45,806 bases of DNA from an uncultured Eubacteriales bacterium (GTDB taxonomy: Bacteria > Bacillota > Clostridia > Oscillospirales > Acutalibacteraceae), in assembly GCA_934444365.1 (NCBI GenBank), contig CAKSCM010000014.1, positions 1 to 45,806 of the forward strand, in the 5' to 3' direction. The notes under the pieces are model-generated. The model was not told the origin of the DNA. It saw only the letters and a list, made by a program, of their open reading frames with translations, and ran no database searches. Within the stretch, counting starts at the first letter, position 1. Every line of letters begins with the position of its first letter. Position numbers and translations under genes: made by a program. Below are positions 24,608-34,020 of this stretch, piece by piece.

Positions 24608-25708
24608 ATGAAAAAAACGACATTATTGTTTTTAAGCTTTATTATTGTATTATCAATGTTTGGTTTAACATCCTGTTTCAAAGAAATGGGAGCAATATCA
24701 TTTAATAGCAAACAAGAAATGTTAAACTATGTTCAAGGAGTATGGATGTATGAAGACGAAGATGAAAATAAGAATAAAAATAAAAATGAGAATTCTGATA
24801 AGCGTTTCATAGTTTTTAAAAATGAAGAAATCTATATTTTTGGGATGAGCAATTACGAACGTGCGTTGGGTGAGGTTTATACTGAAAGAATATCTAATAA
24901 TGAAAAATTAAAAGACATAAAATATGAGAGCATTGTGAATGATCTTGAGGAAAAGATTTTTGACGACCTGCTATATGTAGAGCGCGCAAGCGCAGATAAA
25001 TATGATCCTGATAATGGTCACTATTATGATATAAAACATAAAAACGGTGAGATATTATTAGATCCAGATACTTTCGATATGAAAATTGTTGTAACCGAAG
25101 ATGGAATCAAAAAAGGAGAAAGTAATGCTTCATTTTCAGATGAAAGTCAATACATATTATTTAAAAAAGTCGAAGACACTCCTTCGTTGAATTCAAATAC
25201 TTTTGTAGCTCTATTTAATAGCACGAAAGATAAACACATAATCAAACCGAACTCTTTTTTTCCAAAAACAGGCACAGAATATGCTGAAATACTAAAAGAA
25301 AATTATCCGGGCCTTGAAAATTGGATTTTGTATGAAGAAGGTCCAACTACAGTTTATTCAGAAACCGGTAGTCCAAGTTCTGGTGGTTTATTGATGTACA
25401 GTGTTTCTAATTGCATATTTTGGAAGAATAACCAAAAAAACGCCGTAGTTTATAACACTTATGATAATACTTTAATTATCAAAGGGGACTCTTACTTCGG
25501 TGAAGATCTCTATAAATATGCTGATTGGCTTTTGGGTGAATACCCTTATAAATTGTCGGGTAGCGAATTGTTCTATATGTTTAGAAAAGAAGCTCAAGTA
25601 TCAGGAGGCGATAAAACCTTTAGTAAAACAGTTGATAATATTGAATACAGAATTGATCAAAGCGTATTGAGTGGCGCCGGTGTAATTCAAATAAAATTGG
25701 TGTCCTGA
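24608..25708 (+). CDS. Lipoprotein of unknown function
   Basis: The ATG at 24608 follows GAAGAGGAG and begins a lipoprotein signal (LTSC, Cys ~20), giving 366 residues. The gene is clearly more AT-rich than the genes to its left. The mature protein is acidic and Lys/Asn-rich, with no domain I recognise. It lies 19 nt after the zinc-ribbon gene and would share its transcript, so it would switch on and off with it. Confidence 0.65.
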   Translation: MKKTTLLFLSFIIVLSMFGLTSCFKEMGAISFNSKQEMLNYVQGVWMYEDEDENKNKNKNENSDKRFIVFKNEEIYIFGMSNYERALGEVYTERISNNEKLKDIKYESIVNDLEEKIFDDLLYVERASADKYDPDNGHYYDIKHKNGEILLDPDTFDMKIVVTEDGIKKGESNASFSDESQYILFKKVEDTPSLNSNTFVALFNSTKDKHIIKPNSFFPKTGTEYAEILKENYPGLENWILYEEGPTTVYSETGSPSSGGLLMYSVSNCIFWKNNQKNAVVYNTYDNTLIIKGDSYFGEDLYKYADWLLGEYPYKLSGSELFYMFRKEAQVSGGDKTFSKTVDNIEYRIDQSVLSGAGVIQIKLVS

Positions 25709-25794
25709 ATCATATAATTAAAACGTAATAGTTTCTACCATTAGGAATAATTTGAACGAAATGCAAGCGAGTATTATTTATAAGGAAATTAAAA

Positions 25795-26175
25795 ATGGAA
25801 AAGAAAAACACTTTAAGTCTTGGCTCGGCTATAATTATGCTAATAGTTGCAATAGGCGTTTTTGCGGTTTCAAACGTATCGTGTGGGAGTTTATTTTCAA
25901 ACAAAGCGATTGATGCGGTCGAAAAATATGTTGCGCAGCAGGTGTACATATCCCTTGGCGTAACTTGTGAAAGATATGATTCAAACGTCATTTATAAAAG
26001 TGGTGACAAGCAATTGATTTCGGTAAGATTTTATACCAAGGGTTCATCTTATGCAGTCGGCTCATACTGTGTGTATTGCGAAGGCGAATATGTCATGGAC
26101 AGCACAAAAATGATGGGGGCCGATCATCGCTATAAAGACCGTATTGAAGAATTGAAAGCACTGTTCGGAATATGA
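25795..26175 (+). CDS. Small membrane-anchored protein of unknown function
   Basis: The 126-residue product has an N-terminal transmembrane helix (~10-30) ending in SNVSCG. A weak lipoprotein reading is possible but the lipobox is poor. The extracytoplasmic part of ~95 residues is alpha+beta with three Cys. AAGGAA lies 8 nt before the ATG. It is probably the last gene of the phase-variable operon, ahead of the terminator at 26241. Confidence 0.6.
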   Translation: MEKKNTLSLGSAIIMLIVAIGVFAVSNVSCGSLFSNKAIDAVEKYVAQQVYISLGVTCERYDSNVIYKSGDKQLISVRFYTKGSSYAVGSYCVYCEGEYVMDSTKMMGADHRYKDRIEELKALFGI

Positions 26176-26240
26176 TTTCTCACATTTGAGAAAAAACGAA
26201 AAACATTTAAATGTACGTCGGCAAATGCCGAAGAAAAGTG

Positions 26241-26303
26241 AAAAAGCACTTGCGGTTGGGCGGACTTAAGATAAGGTAAGCCGCCCTTGCAAGTGCTTTT
26301 TTT
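26241..26303. terminator. Strong, possibly bidirectional terminator
   Basis: AAAAAGCACTTGC pairs with GCAAGTGCTTTTT around an inner GGGCGG/CCGCCC helix, giving T-runs on both strands. It serves the rightward operon and the convergent minus-strand gene that ends at 26350. Confidence 0.9.
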
Positions 26304-26349
26304 CTTTGCGGATATTTACCGTATGGCTGTTTTTGAGGCTGAATTATTA

Positions 26350-26961
26350 TTAATTCCCCTGCTTTGTAAGCTCGAAGGCTTTTGCGGCGTCTCCTTCGGT
26401 GTCTGTCAGCTTAAGGTTTTTTTCGTCGGTTGTAAAGGTGTATGTTTTGTCCTGTGCGGCTTCGCTTTTAAAATTTATGGTAAGGGTGTTGTCCTTTATC
26501 TTGTAGGTAAAAGCGTAGCTGTCGCTTGGCAGATCAAGCGAGCCTGTACCCTTGCCGTCAAACCGATACACCGTAACGCCGTCTAAATCCCATGTGCCTT
26601 TTAAAATGTCCCTGCCGCTATTGCCAAAAACGGCAATTAAAACAACAGCTAATATAATCGCTGCAAGCGCTATGCATGATAAGGCCCTTATATTCTTTCT
26701 TACTTTGTCAGCTTTACTTTTGCTGGCGGTATGACGGGAGGTTTTATGTCGGTCGGTTTCGCTTTTTTGGTGGGTTATGCGGCCGGTGTTTGGTTTTTGC
26801 GGTTCTTTCGGATGCGCCGGTTGCGGTCTGTCTGTTTTAGAAGCGGAATTCACGGTTTTTTCTTCCGCACCGTATTTATCATGAAAAAGCTCCAGAAATT
26901 CTTCGTACTCTCTGTTTTCTTTTTCTCGGTCCTTCTCTTTGACTCTGTTTCTATCGTCCAT
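26350..26961 (-). CDS. Single-pass membrane protein with C-terminal DUF5640-like domain
   Basis: I start the gene at the ATG at 26961 because CAGGAG lies 6-7 nt upstream; an in-frame ATG at 26982 is less likely. The 203-residue product has a very charged N-terminal half (Lys/Glu/Asp/Arg), one transmembrane helix (~98-118), and a beta-rich outer domain with GTWDLDGVTVYRFDGKGTG and YKIKDNTLTINF. That pattern is typical of small lipocalin-like surface domains annotated as DUF5640. Its function is unknown. Confidence 0.7.
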   Translation of the reverse strand: MDDRNRVKEKDREKENREYEEFLELFHDKYGAEEKTVNSASKTDRPQPAHPKEPQKPNTGRITHQKSETDRHKTSRHTASKSKADKVRKNIRALSCIALAAIILAVVLIAVFGNSGRDILKGTWDLDGVTVYRFDGKGTGSLDLPSDSYAFTYKIKDNTLTINFKSEAAQDKTYTFTTDEKNLKLTDTEGDAAKAFELTKQGN

Positions 26962-27020
26962 ATAAAACTCCTGTTTCCTCAATTCCTTTTTTTCGGTGGC
27001 ATACAGTGGGCTTGCTGCTT

Positions 27021-27057
27021 TGAAAAAGGGCTTCCGTTTTTTGCATTACGGAAGCCC
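27021..27057 (-). terminator. Terminator of the giant surface protein gene
   Basis: GGGCTTCCGT (27027-27036) and ACGGAAGCCC (27047-27056) form a perfect 10-bp stem. On the minus strand it is followed by TTTTTC. Confidence 0.85.
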
Positions 27058-27130
27058 GAAAATCCATATAGGGAAGCAACAGGGGAGAGCCACTTCCCGT
27101 GAGGTTACTTCCAAAAGTCAGTCGAATAGA

Positions 27131-30100
27131 TTATTTGACCCTTCTTTTCTTTGAATAAACCGTTGTGCCTGCAACGCCGGCGCCGGACATAAACAGCAGA
27201 GCAATCCAAAGACCAATCATGCTTTTATCGCCGGTTTTAGGAGTGGGTTCATTTGTCTTGGAGTTGGTTTCGTTTGTCTTGGAACCGGCCTCTCCGGTGG
27301 CAGGGATTTCAACCGCTGCCTTCTTGTCGTGGCAAACCTTGCATTCTTCGTGCTTAGAGCCGTTTTCGGTAGCGGTTGCTTCCTTGTCGATCTTCCACTC
27401 GTAATCGTGGCCGGTGGCTTTAATAACGGTTTGTTCGGGTGTTATTAAAACGCTTGCCGTTGCGTCCGCGTAGAGCTTGCCGCAGGAGCACTCGTAGTAC
27501 GCTATGTTGCCGTCCTCGGTGCAGGTAGCGTCTTTAGCTTTAACGGGAGTCAGATGATTAGCGCAAATGTGGCTGAGCGAAGGAGTAATAACATAGCCGC
27601 ATTCCGTACAGGTCTGATCCTCCGTCTCGGTAGCCTCGTCACCCGGAGTATGCAGGGCTAAGTCGGCCTTGTCGGTGCAGCCGTCGTTTAAGCAGGCATG
27701 CCAGTGACCGGATGCATCCTTACTCCAATCGGCGGAATAATTGTGGCCGAGCGGATCACCTTCGGTAGCGTTGCAGCCTTCGCGTTTGCAGGTCTTAGGC
27801 TCGGTGCAGGTTGCGGCCGCCCAGTCGTGGCCAAGTTTGCTAAGAATTACGCTGTCATGGTCTGAAATTTCAACGCTTGCGGTTGCATCCTTATAGAATT
27901 TGCCGCACTCGCACTCGTAGTATGCTATGTTGCCGTCCTCGGTGCAGGTCGCGTCTTTGGCCTCGATAGAGGTGAGATGATTAGCGCAAATGTGACCGAG
28001 CGCCGAGGTGATAACATATCCGCATTCCGTACAGGTCTGATTCTCGGTTTCGGTAGCGGCTGCCCCCGGAATATGCCGGGCAAGGTCGGCCTTGTCGGTG
28101 CAGCCGTCGTTTTGGCAAGCGTGCCAGTGATTTGTTTCATCCTTGCTCCAATCGGCGGAATAGTTGTGGCCGAGCGGATTGCCGTCTGTAGCGTTGCAGC
28201 CCTCGCGTTTACAGGTTTTAGGCTCGGTGCAGGTAGCGGCCGCCCAGTCGTGATTGAGCGCGTCGAGAATTACGCTGTTGTGGTCTGTAATTTCGATGTT
28301 TGCGGTTGCATCCTTATAGAACTTGCCGCAGGAGCACTCATAGTAGGCTGTGTTGCCGGTCTCGGTACAGGTAGCGTCATTTGCTTCGACGAGGGTGAGG
28401 TGATTAGCGCAAATGTGGCCGAGTTTATCGGCGATTTGGTAATCGCATTCGGCACATATAACGGGCTTTTCCTCGGTTGGCGCTTCGCGGTCCTTTATGT
28501 GATCAATGAGCGTACTGTGTGCGGTGCAGTTGTCGGTTTTACAGGTGTGAGCGTGTCCGTTTTCGTCCTTGTAGCCCCAAGTCGTCAAATCCCAATCGTG
28601 CGGGCCAAAGTCGCCGTAAGAGTTGTGGCAGTCATCGCAGATTGCTTTTACCTGACAGGTAGCTTTGCCGCCGTGGCAATCCTTGGTCTCGGTATGGTTG
28701 CCGTCAACGTTGCAGGTTCGGGTGTGGGTATTGTCGCCGTTCGAGCTCCAGTCGCTCCATGTGTGGCCGTTGTTGACCGTTACGGTGATAGTGGTTGAGT
28801 TTCCTGCCTCGTCGGTTGCAACTACTTCCTGTGTATTCGCCGAAGGCTCAAGCGTCAGCTTGCCGTCGGTCAGGGTTACAGGGTCGCCGTTTAACGTAAC
28901 GTTTTTAAGATAATCGTCCGTTATGGTAAGCGTGACGGCGGAACAATAGGTTTTGTCATTGTCAGCACCGTTTATAACCGGAGCGGTTGCATCCAGTACA
29001 ATGCCGTCAGAACGTAAATAACCCACATTGCCTGCTGCATCGGTGAGCTTAACATAAATAATGAGCTTTTGATCCGGATTTATGCCGAAGGGGTTTTTAT
29101 ATGCGGTGAAGGTCTTTTCCGCAAGCTGATCGACATCGAGATCATCGGCGGTTAAAAGATACTCAATTGTCTTGAGGCCGCTTCCGCTTGTTTCATCGCT
29201 CGCTTTGAGTGTTACCGTCTGCTCGTAATTGAAGAAACGGTTGAAGCTGATGGCTCTTACGAACTTTTGCCATACGTTCAGATCGTCGATCCTGATTTCA
29301 CCGGTTGGGGCGGTTTTGTCGATCTTGTAGCTTTCCGTAATAACCTCTGAGATTACGCCGGTTTCCTTGTTTCTTACATAGAATTGCAAGGTGCCGTTGT
29401 CGGTTTCCTGAGACGCTGTCAGAGTGTTTACCCACTCGCCGGCTGCAGTATTGGTAGAGGAGAGGAGCCAGCCGTCCTTCGCCGTGACAATGAAGTCGGT
29501 ATTCAGCCAGTCGTTGGAATTGACGGTATATTCGCTCTTGTCGGAGTAGTAGGGGTTGATATTAGCCGTAATGCCGGTGGGCTGGATTAAAGTGTAGTTG
29601 CCGATATCCGCACCGCTAAGCGAGAATTCAGTAAAGCTTACGGGAATATTCTCGCCGGTTGTAATAACGGTAAAGCTCGGTGTTCCGTTTACGAGCTTTA
29701 CGTCCTCACCGTTTACAACGCCGATTAGAGTCGGGGTGCCGCTGATGACCGCACTGTCCAGACCGTCATATAACTTGTTCTCAACCGCAAGGTTCTCGAC
29801 GGTAAGCTCTTTTTGGTCTATGTTTGCCGTCAGACCTTCAGGCTTTATGACCGGCGTGTAGTTCCTTGCGGCAGCACCTGAGAATTCATAACTGCCGGAG
29901 AGGGTAACGGATTTATTTGTGCCGAAGTTCTTGGTGTCGAAGGCTGCCGTCACACCGCTTGTAACCAAGGTCACTTCATCGTTGTTTACAACGCCGCTTA
30001 AATCCAATGTCGCATCAACCGTCGCATCGGTGGTGCCGTCATACTTCTTGTTTTGTGCTGTTACGTTGACGGTCAGGGGCTTTGGAGTGATGTTCGCCTT

Positions 30101-33100
30101 GGTTTCTGCCGTGCCGGGGATGTTGTAGTTCTTGGCCGCCTCGCCTTCAACGACTAATTTCGCGGTAACGGTTATGTCTTCGCCGACATTCGCGTCCGCA
30201 AATGCGATATCACGAAGGCTGAATTTCAGCTCGTCGTTTCCGAGTATGCCGGTTACATTAAGCGATTTGTAATCCTCGATTGCTGTATTGCCGTCATATT
30301 CCTTATTTTCTACATCGAATGCAACGGTAAGCGTCGCCTTTTCAATGGTGAAGTTCCAAGTTGCGCTCGCGAGCTCATCATTGTTCTTTGTTGCCGTTAC
30401 GGTCAGCGTGTAGTCGCCGGCATCAGACGGGCCGGTGGAATCGGTAAGCTCGGTGATAGCGGCGTATGTACCGTTCTCGCCCTTCTTCTGCCAGATGTAT
30501 GTATATGTTGCGCCGTCAACGGTGCTGCTTCCGACTTTTACGGTCGCGCCGTCAAACACAACGACGTTTGTGTCATAGATCTTTTTGCCGTCGGTCATTT
30601 CGTCGCCGTCGGCTTTGGTAAGCAGCTTTCCGGAAATGCTGGAATCGCGGACGAGCTTGAGTCCGCCGTTGTCGTCGGGCTTTAGTAAATAGTCGGTTTC
30701 GTCGCTGAAAAATCCCGTGGTGTCGCTGGTGCCGGTTACAACAGTGTTGCCGAGATTTCCCGAAATGCCGACGCTCGCGTCCTTGGATATTTTGTCCGTG
30801 ACCGTAATGGTTTTGGTGCCGATAAGATAGACGTTTTCGGTCGTACCGCCGGTGATAGTGCCGTCAGCCGCCATGCGGCCGCCCTTGTTGTTGCCGGTTA
30901 CGGTCGGCGTGCCGGACATACTGATCGTACCGTTTGAGTGATTGGATATACCGCCGCCGCATGCGTCGAAGAGCCCGGTGGCGATGTTGTTTGTAATGCT
31001 GCCGCCGGTCATTGTAAGGGTTTTCCAGTTAAACACACCGCCGCCGTACCGTCCGCTGTTGCCGCTGATAATACCGTCGGTTATGCTGAAAATGTTGCAG
31101 TTGTAAACGCCGCCGGCATAGCCTTTACTCTTGTTGCCGGTTATGCTGCCGCCGTTAAAATTGAATGTGCCTTTAAAGGCGTTATACACACCGCCGCCGT
31201 AGGTGGAGGTGTTGTCGGCCGTATTGCCTGTGATGTTTCCGTCGGACATGGTAAATGTACCGTCGTTGTATACACCGGCGCCATAGGAGGAGGCGGCTGT
31301 GATCGTATTGCCTGTAATGCTGCCGCCGGTTAAATTGAAGGTGCCGTTGACGTCATTGCTTACACCGCCGCCCGACTTGGCCGTGTTGTCGGAAATTGTG
31401 CCGCCCGACATGGTGAATGTGCGGCCGTTTCGTACACCGCCGCCCCCTGATTGGGCGGTGTTGCCGGAAATTGTGCCGCCGTACATTTTGAATATGCTGC
31501 CGTTATATACACCGCCGCCGAAGTTGTAAGCTTTGTTGCCGGAAATTGTACCGCCGTACATATTGAATCTACCGCTGCTGTTCTGAACACCGCCGCCGTA
31601 GCTGCTGGTGGCGCTGTTGTCGGTAATGCTGCCGCCGTACATATTAAACGTGCCGCCTTCGGTATTTAACACACCGCCGCCCTCTGCGCCGGTGGTGTTG
31701 CCGGAAATTGCGCCGCCGTACATATTGAATGTGCCTTCTTTGTTATATACGCCGCTGCCGGTGTTGCCCGAGATCTCACCGTTCCAGAGTGTCAGTGTAG
31801 CGCCGGCGTAGTTTTCGATACCGCTGCCGCTCTTGCCTTCTTTGTGGGTGATTTTACCGGGTGTCTCCTGGCAGTCGGTTATGGTCAGGCTCTTATTATA
31901 GTTAATTCCAAGGGTTGATTTATAGGTGCCTCCGACGATCGACTTGCCGTTAAGACAGAGGTTGACATTATAGCGGCATACCCACATGTCGTCATCCAGC
32001 ACCACATCGTTTTTAAGATAATAGTTGCCGTCTTTGTCGATCTCACGTAAGGCGCTTATGCCTTTAAAGGTGAGATCAGTGCCATGTTTATCGTCGCCGC
32101 ATTCGCTGTCGCCGCAGATTCGGTGGCCGTTGTGTGTGCCGAGCTTTAAGCCGCCTTCGCCGTCGCTTACAAGATCATAATCCGCATTGTCGCAGAAAAA
32201 CCCCGTGGTGGAGGTCGTACCGGTAACGATGGTTTTATCGAGCGTTCCGGTAAGTCCTACGCTGGCGCCGGCAGACAAGCCGTCGTCTACGACGGTGACT
32301 TTTTTGCCGTCGGAACGTAAATAGACGTTATTTTTTACACCGTCGACCGTGTTGTCGGTGATAACCGGTGTTCCGGAAAGGTTGAGCGTATCTATGTTGT
32401 ATACGCCGCCACTGCTTTCTTTACCGCTGTTGTCCGTAATGCTGCCGCCGGACATATTGAATGTACCCCTGTTAAATACGCCGCCGCAGCTTTCGCCGAC
32501 GTTACCCGTAATGCTGCCGCCGGTCATATTGAAGGTACCGTCGTTAACCACGCCGCCGCCGGTGCTGTAGTATTTGCCGGTGCTGGTGTTGTTTTGAATG
32601 GTGCCGCCGTACATGTTGAAGATATTGTGGTTGAAAACACCTTCGCCGGTGTTGTTGCCGGAAATATCTCCGTTGAAAAGGGTGAGAGTACCGTCGTTAA
32701 AGATGATGGTACCGTCAGAGGCGTTTGTACGGGTGATCTTGCCGACATACTTCTGGCAGTCGGTAATGGTAAGACTAACGCTGTCGTTCATAATGAAAAT
32801 GGCATAATTATGAACCGATTGGCTACCCGACCAGCTGATGGTTTTGCCGTTAAGACAAAGGTTGATGTCGGTGGCTTTGTCAATGGGGAGCAGCCATTGG
32901 CCGGAAAGCTTCACATCTTTTGTCAGGTAGTAGTTGCCGCTTGTTGTGATATCGAACACATCGTCAATGCCTATCCATTCGGCCGTTTTGTCGTGTCCGG
33001 TGCCGCCGTCGCAGTCGCTGCTGCCGCAGACGCAGTGAATGTGATCGGAAGTGCCTGCAGACTCGGAAAATGTGCTTAAAGGCACAAATCCCACAACCAT

Positions 33101-33139
33101 TACAAGGCACAGCAGAATGCTCAACAATCGCTTCTTCAT
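27131..33139 (-). CDS. Giant sortase-anchored repeat adhesin (2002 aa)
   Basis: GGAGG lies 6 nt before the ATG and the product starts with a signal peptide. Residues ~50-300 and ~345-790 are dominated by short repeats of the form GGxIxxNxxxxxGGGVYNxGTFxMxGG, typical of right-handed beta-helix adhesins. Three YDG/MBG-type domains follow near 946, 1031 and 1125 (each with YDG at its start). Two Ig-like units follow, with TAPTGEI and TAPVINGAD. Residues ~1483-1900 hold Cys/His-rich repeats (CTEPKTCKREGCNAT, HICANHLT), including two full copies of ~141 residues and a partial third. The end is TPKTGD, a hydrophobic helix and KKRR. It would be displayed on the wall by a sortase, and adhesion is the likely role. 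The repeats make it prone to length variation. Confidence 0.9.
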   Translation of the reverse strand: MKKRLLSILLCLVMVVGFVPLSTFSESAGTSDHIHCVCGSSDCDGGTGHDKTAEWIGIDDVFDITTSGNYYLTKDVKLSGQWLLPIDKATDINLCLNGKTISWSGSQSVHNYAIFIMNDSVSLTITDCQKYVGKITRTNASDGTIIFNDGTLTLFNGDISGNNTGEGVFNHNIFNMYGGTIQNNTSTGKYYSTGGGVVNDGTFNMTGGSITGNVGESCGGVFNRGTFNMSGGSITDNSGKESSGGVYNIDTLNLSGTPVITDNTVDGVKNNVYLRSDGKKVTVVDDGLSAGASVGLTGTLDKTIVTGTTSTTGFFCDNADYDLVSDGEGGLKLGTHNGHRICGDSECGDDKHGTDLTFKGISALREIDKDGNYYLKNDVVLDDDMWVCRYNVNLCLNGKSIVGGTYKSTLGINYNKSLTITDCQETPGKITHKEGKSGSGIENYAGATLTLWNGEISGNTGSGVYNKEGTFNMYGGAISGNTTGAEGGGVLNTEGGTFNMYGGSITDNSATSSYGGGVQNSSGRFNMYGGTISGNKAYNFGGGVYNGSIFKMYGGTISGNTAQSGGGGVRNGRTFTMSGGTISDNTAKSGGGVSNDVNGTFNLTGGSITGNTITAASSYGAGVYNDGTFTMSDGNITGNTADNTSTYGGGVYNAFKGTFNFNGGSITGNKSKGYAGGVYNCNIFSITDGIISGNSGRYGGGVFNWKTLTMTGGSITNNIATGLFDACGGGISNHSNGTISMSGTPTVTGNNKGGRMAADGTITGGTTENVYLIGTKTITVTDKISKDASVGISGNLGNTVVTGTSDTTGFFSDETDYLLKPDDNGGLKLVRDSSISGKLLTKADGDEMTDGKKIYDTNVVVFDGATVKVGSSTVDGATYTYIWQKKGENGTYAAITELTDSTGPSDAGDYTLTVTATKNNDELASATWNFTIEKATLTVAFDVENKEYDGNTAIEDYKSLNVTGILGNDELKFSLRDIAFADANVGEDITVTAKLVVEGEAAKNYNIPGTAETKANITPKPLTVNVTAQNKKYDGTTDATVDATLDLSGVVNNDEVTLVTSGVTAAFDTKNFGTNKSVTLSGSYEFSGAAARNYTPVIKPEGLTANIDQKELTVENLAVENKLYDGLDSAVISGTPTLIGVVNGEDVKLVNGTPSFTVITTGENIPVSFTEFSLSGADIGNYTLIQPTGITANINPYYSDKSEYTVNSNDWLNTDFIVTAKDGWLLSSTNTAAGEWVNTLTASQETDNGTLQFYVRNKETGVISEVITESYKIDKTAPTGEIRIDDLNVWQKFVRAISFNRFFNYEQTVTLKASDETSGSGLKTIEYLLTADDLDVDQLAEKTFTAYKNPFGINPDQKLIIYVKLTDAAGNVGYLRSDGIVLDATAPVINGADNDKTYCSAVTLTITDDYLKNVTLNGDPVTLTDGKLTLEPSANTQEVVATDEAGNSTTITVTVNNGHTWSDWSSNGDNTHTRTCNVDGNHTETKDCHGGKATCQVKAICDDCHNSYGDFGPHDWDLTTWGYKDENGHAHTCKTDNCTAHSTLIDHIKDREAPTEEKPVICAECDYQIADKLGHICANHLTLVEANDATCTETGNTAYYECSCGKFYKDATANIEITDHNSVILDALNHDWAAATCTEPKTCKREGCNATDGNPLGHNYSADWSKDETNHWHACQNDGCTDKADLARHIPGAAATETENQTCTECGYVITSALGHICANHLTSIEAKDATCTEDGNIAYYECECGKFYKDATASVEISDHDSVILSKLGHDWAAATCTEPKTCKREGCNATEGDPLGHNYSADWSKDASGHWHACLNDGCTDKADLALHTPGDEATETEDQTCTECGYVITPSLSHICANHLTPVKAKDATCTEDGNIAYYECSCGKLYADATASVLITPEQTVIKATGHDYEWKIDKEATATENGSKHEECKVCHDKKAAVEIPATGEAGSKTNETNSKTNEPTPKTGDKSMIGLWIALLFMSGAGVAGTTVYSKKRRVK
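27440..28420 (-). repeat. Tandem ~423-bp coding repeat, two full copies plus a partial third
   Basis: The block starting with the HICANHLT codons recurs with a period of about 423 bp (near 27561, 27983 and 28407). The copies are highly similar at DNA level, for example around the repeated GATTAGCGCAAATGTG. Such near-identical tandem DNA can expand or contract by recombination or slippage. Confidence 0.8.
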
Positions 33140-33522
33140 TTTTTACCTCCGTTTTGCTGTCAGATGGCAGCTTGAAATAAATTTCATTTCCAACATGGCG
33201 AATAAATTCATACACGGCCGTTGCGGTTAATCGTCCTGATATACGTAGGACAAATAAAAGCAAAAGCATATTTGCCCGTATGCCTGTCCGCCTTAAAGGC
33301 ATTGTATATGTGCATTATCGCCGTTGAGAAAGGGGTGTCGCTCAGCGCACCTATGTGAAATGAATGTCGCAATTCTTGCGCCATGTATTTGCGCATCGGA
33401 GCTTGGGCACCGATTTTCAACTCGTGAAAATCATTCTCGGTAAAGCTTTAAAAATCCGCCGAGAATCTGCTTTAACTTCGCCGTAACAAAGTTAATTATA
33501 ATGTATGATATACACACTAGAT
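33140..33522 (-). promoter_or_regulatory. Long 5' leader of the adhesin gene
   Basis: The leader between the predicted promoter and the start codon is ~375 nt. It contains ATTCTCGG/CCGAGAAT with an 18-nt loop (near 33437-33470), the palindrome GCCTTTAAGGC and a GTCCT...AGGAC pairing. I recognise no known riboswitch class here and no clear terminator in front of the gene. Confidence 0.4.
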
Positions 33523-33550
33523 ATTGTATCACATTGTCCGCGAAAATCAA
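33523..33550 (-). promoter_or_regulatory. Sigma-A promoter of the adhesin gene
   Basis: On the minus strand the -35 TTGATT (33545-33550) and -10 TACAAT (33523-33528) are separated by 16 bp. Transcription would start about 375 nt before the adhesin ATG. Confidence 0.6.
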
Positions 33551-33981
33551 GATGTGTATGGAAGTTTTTTCAGTGTAAACAGAGGGTAAATGAAAAAAAT
33601 AAACACAGAATTTCGCCATGTGTATTTCGCTTTGTCAGATGCTCAAAAGCACTCAAAATATCATAAAACCGAACATCAAACCGGAAGCCTGAAAAGGCCG
33701 TATTTCAGGATACCTCATAAAACCGAAAAATGCTGAAATCGCGATGTGACAAATCTGCTTTGACGATAAGAAGATTTATCTTGTGTCGGCAGGTTAGTAA
33801 GTTTCGGTTTTGTCTGTCTTTGACAACAAAACCCAACCAAGAACCTGATAGTACATGACTTAATTTTTGCACCGCTGTAAACAAAGAAAAAGGAATTTTT
33901 AGTCCATATTTGATTATGTGGTCGGGGAAATATGATTTCTCGAAAAGCGGCGGTAAAACACCTAAATAAATATAAAAAAAT
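33551..33981. other. Intergenic remnant DNA without a gene
   Basis: No ORF with a ribosome site is seen in this ~430-bp stretch. It holds one copy (33866-33889) of a near-perfect direct repeat whose partner lies at 34310-34333. It looks like decayed DNA at the island boundary. Confidence 0.5.
33866..33889 (+). repeat. Direct repeat flanking the att-like site, left copy
   Basis: TTTGCACCGCTGTAAACAAA plus GAAA matches 34310-34333 at 22 of 24 positions. The two copies bracket the tRNA-Pro fragment at a spacing of 444 bp. Confidence 0.6.
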
Positions 33982-34020
33982 GACCGAAAGCGGAGAATGA
34001 ACTCTGCTTTCGGTCGTTTT
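33982..34020 (-). terminator. Hairpin terminator next to the tRNA-Pro fragment
   Basis: GACCGAAAGCGGAG pairs with CTCTGCTTTCGGTC with one mismatch or wobble. On the minus strand it is followed by a run of seven Ts. It lies directly downstream of the tRNA 3' fragment, as expected for the terminator of the original tRNA gene. Confidence 0.75.

Noticed and set aside
27977..28798. 273-codon plus-strand ORF and other long ORFs antisense to the adhesin gene
   Set aside because: They mirror the repeats and codon pattern of the adhesin, lack ribosome sites and have no recognisable domains.
33208..33420. 70-codon minus-strand ORF in the adhesin leader
   Set aside because: It has a non-ATG start with no ribosome site and no recognisable domain; it overlaps the leader hairpins.
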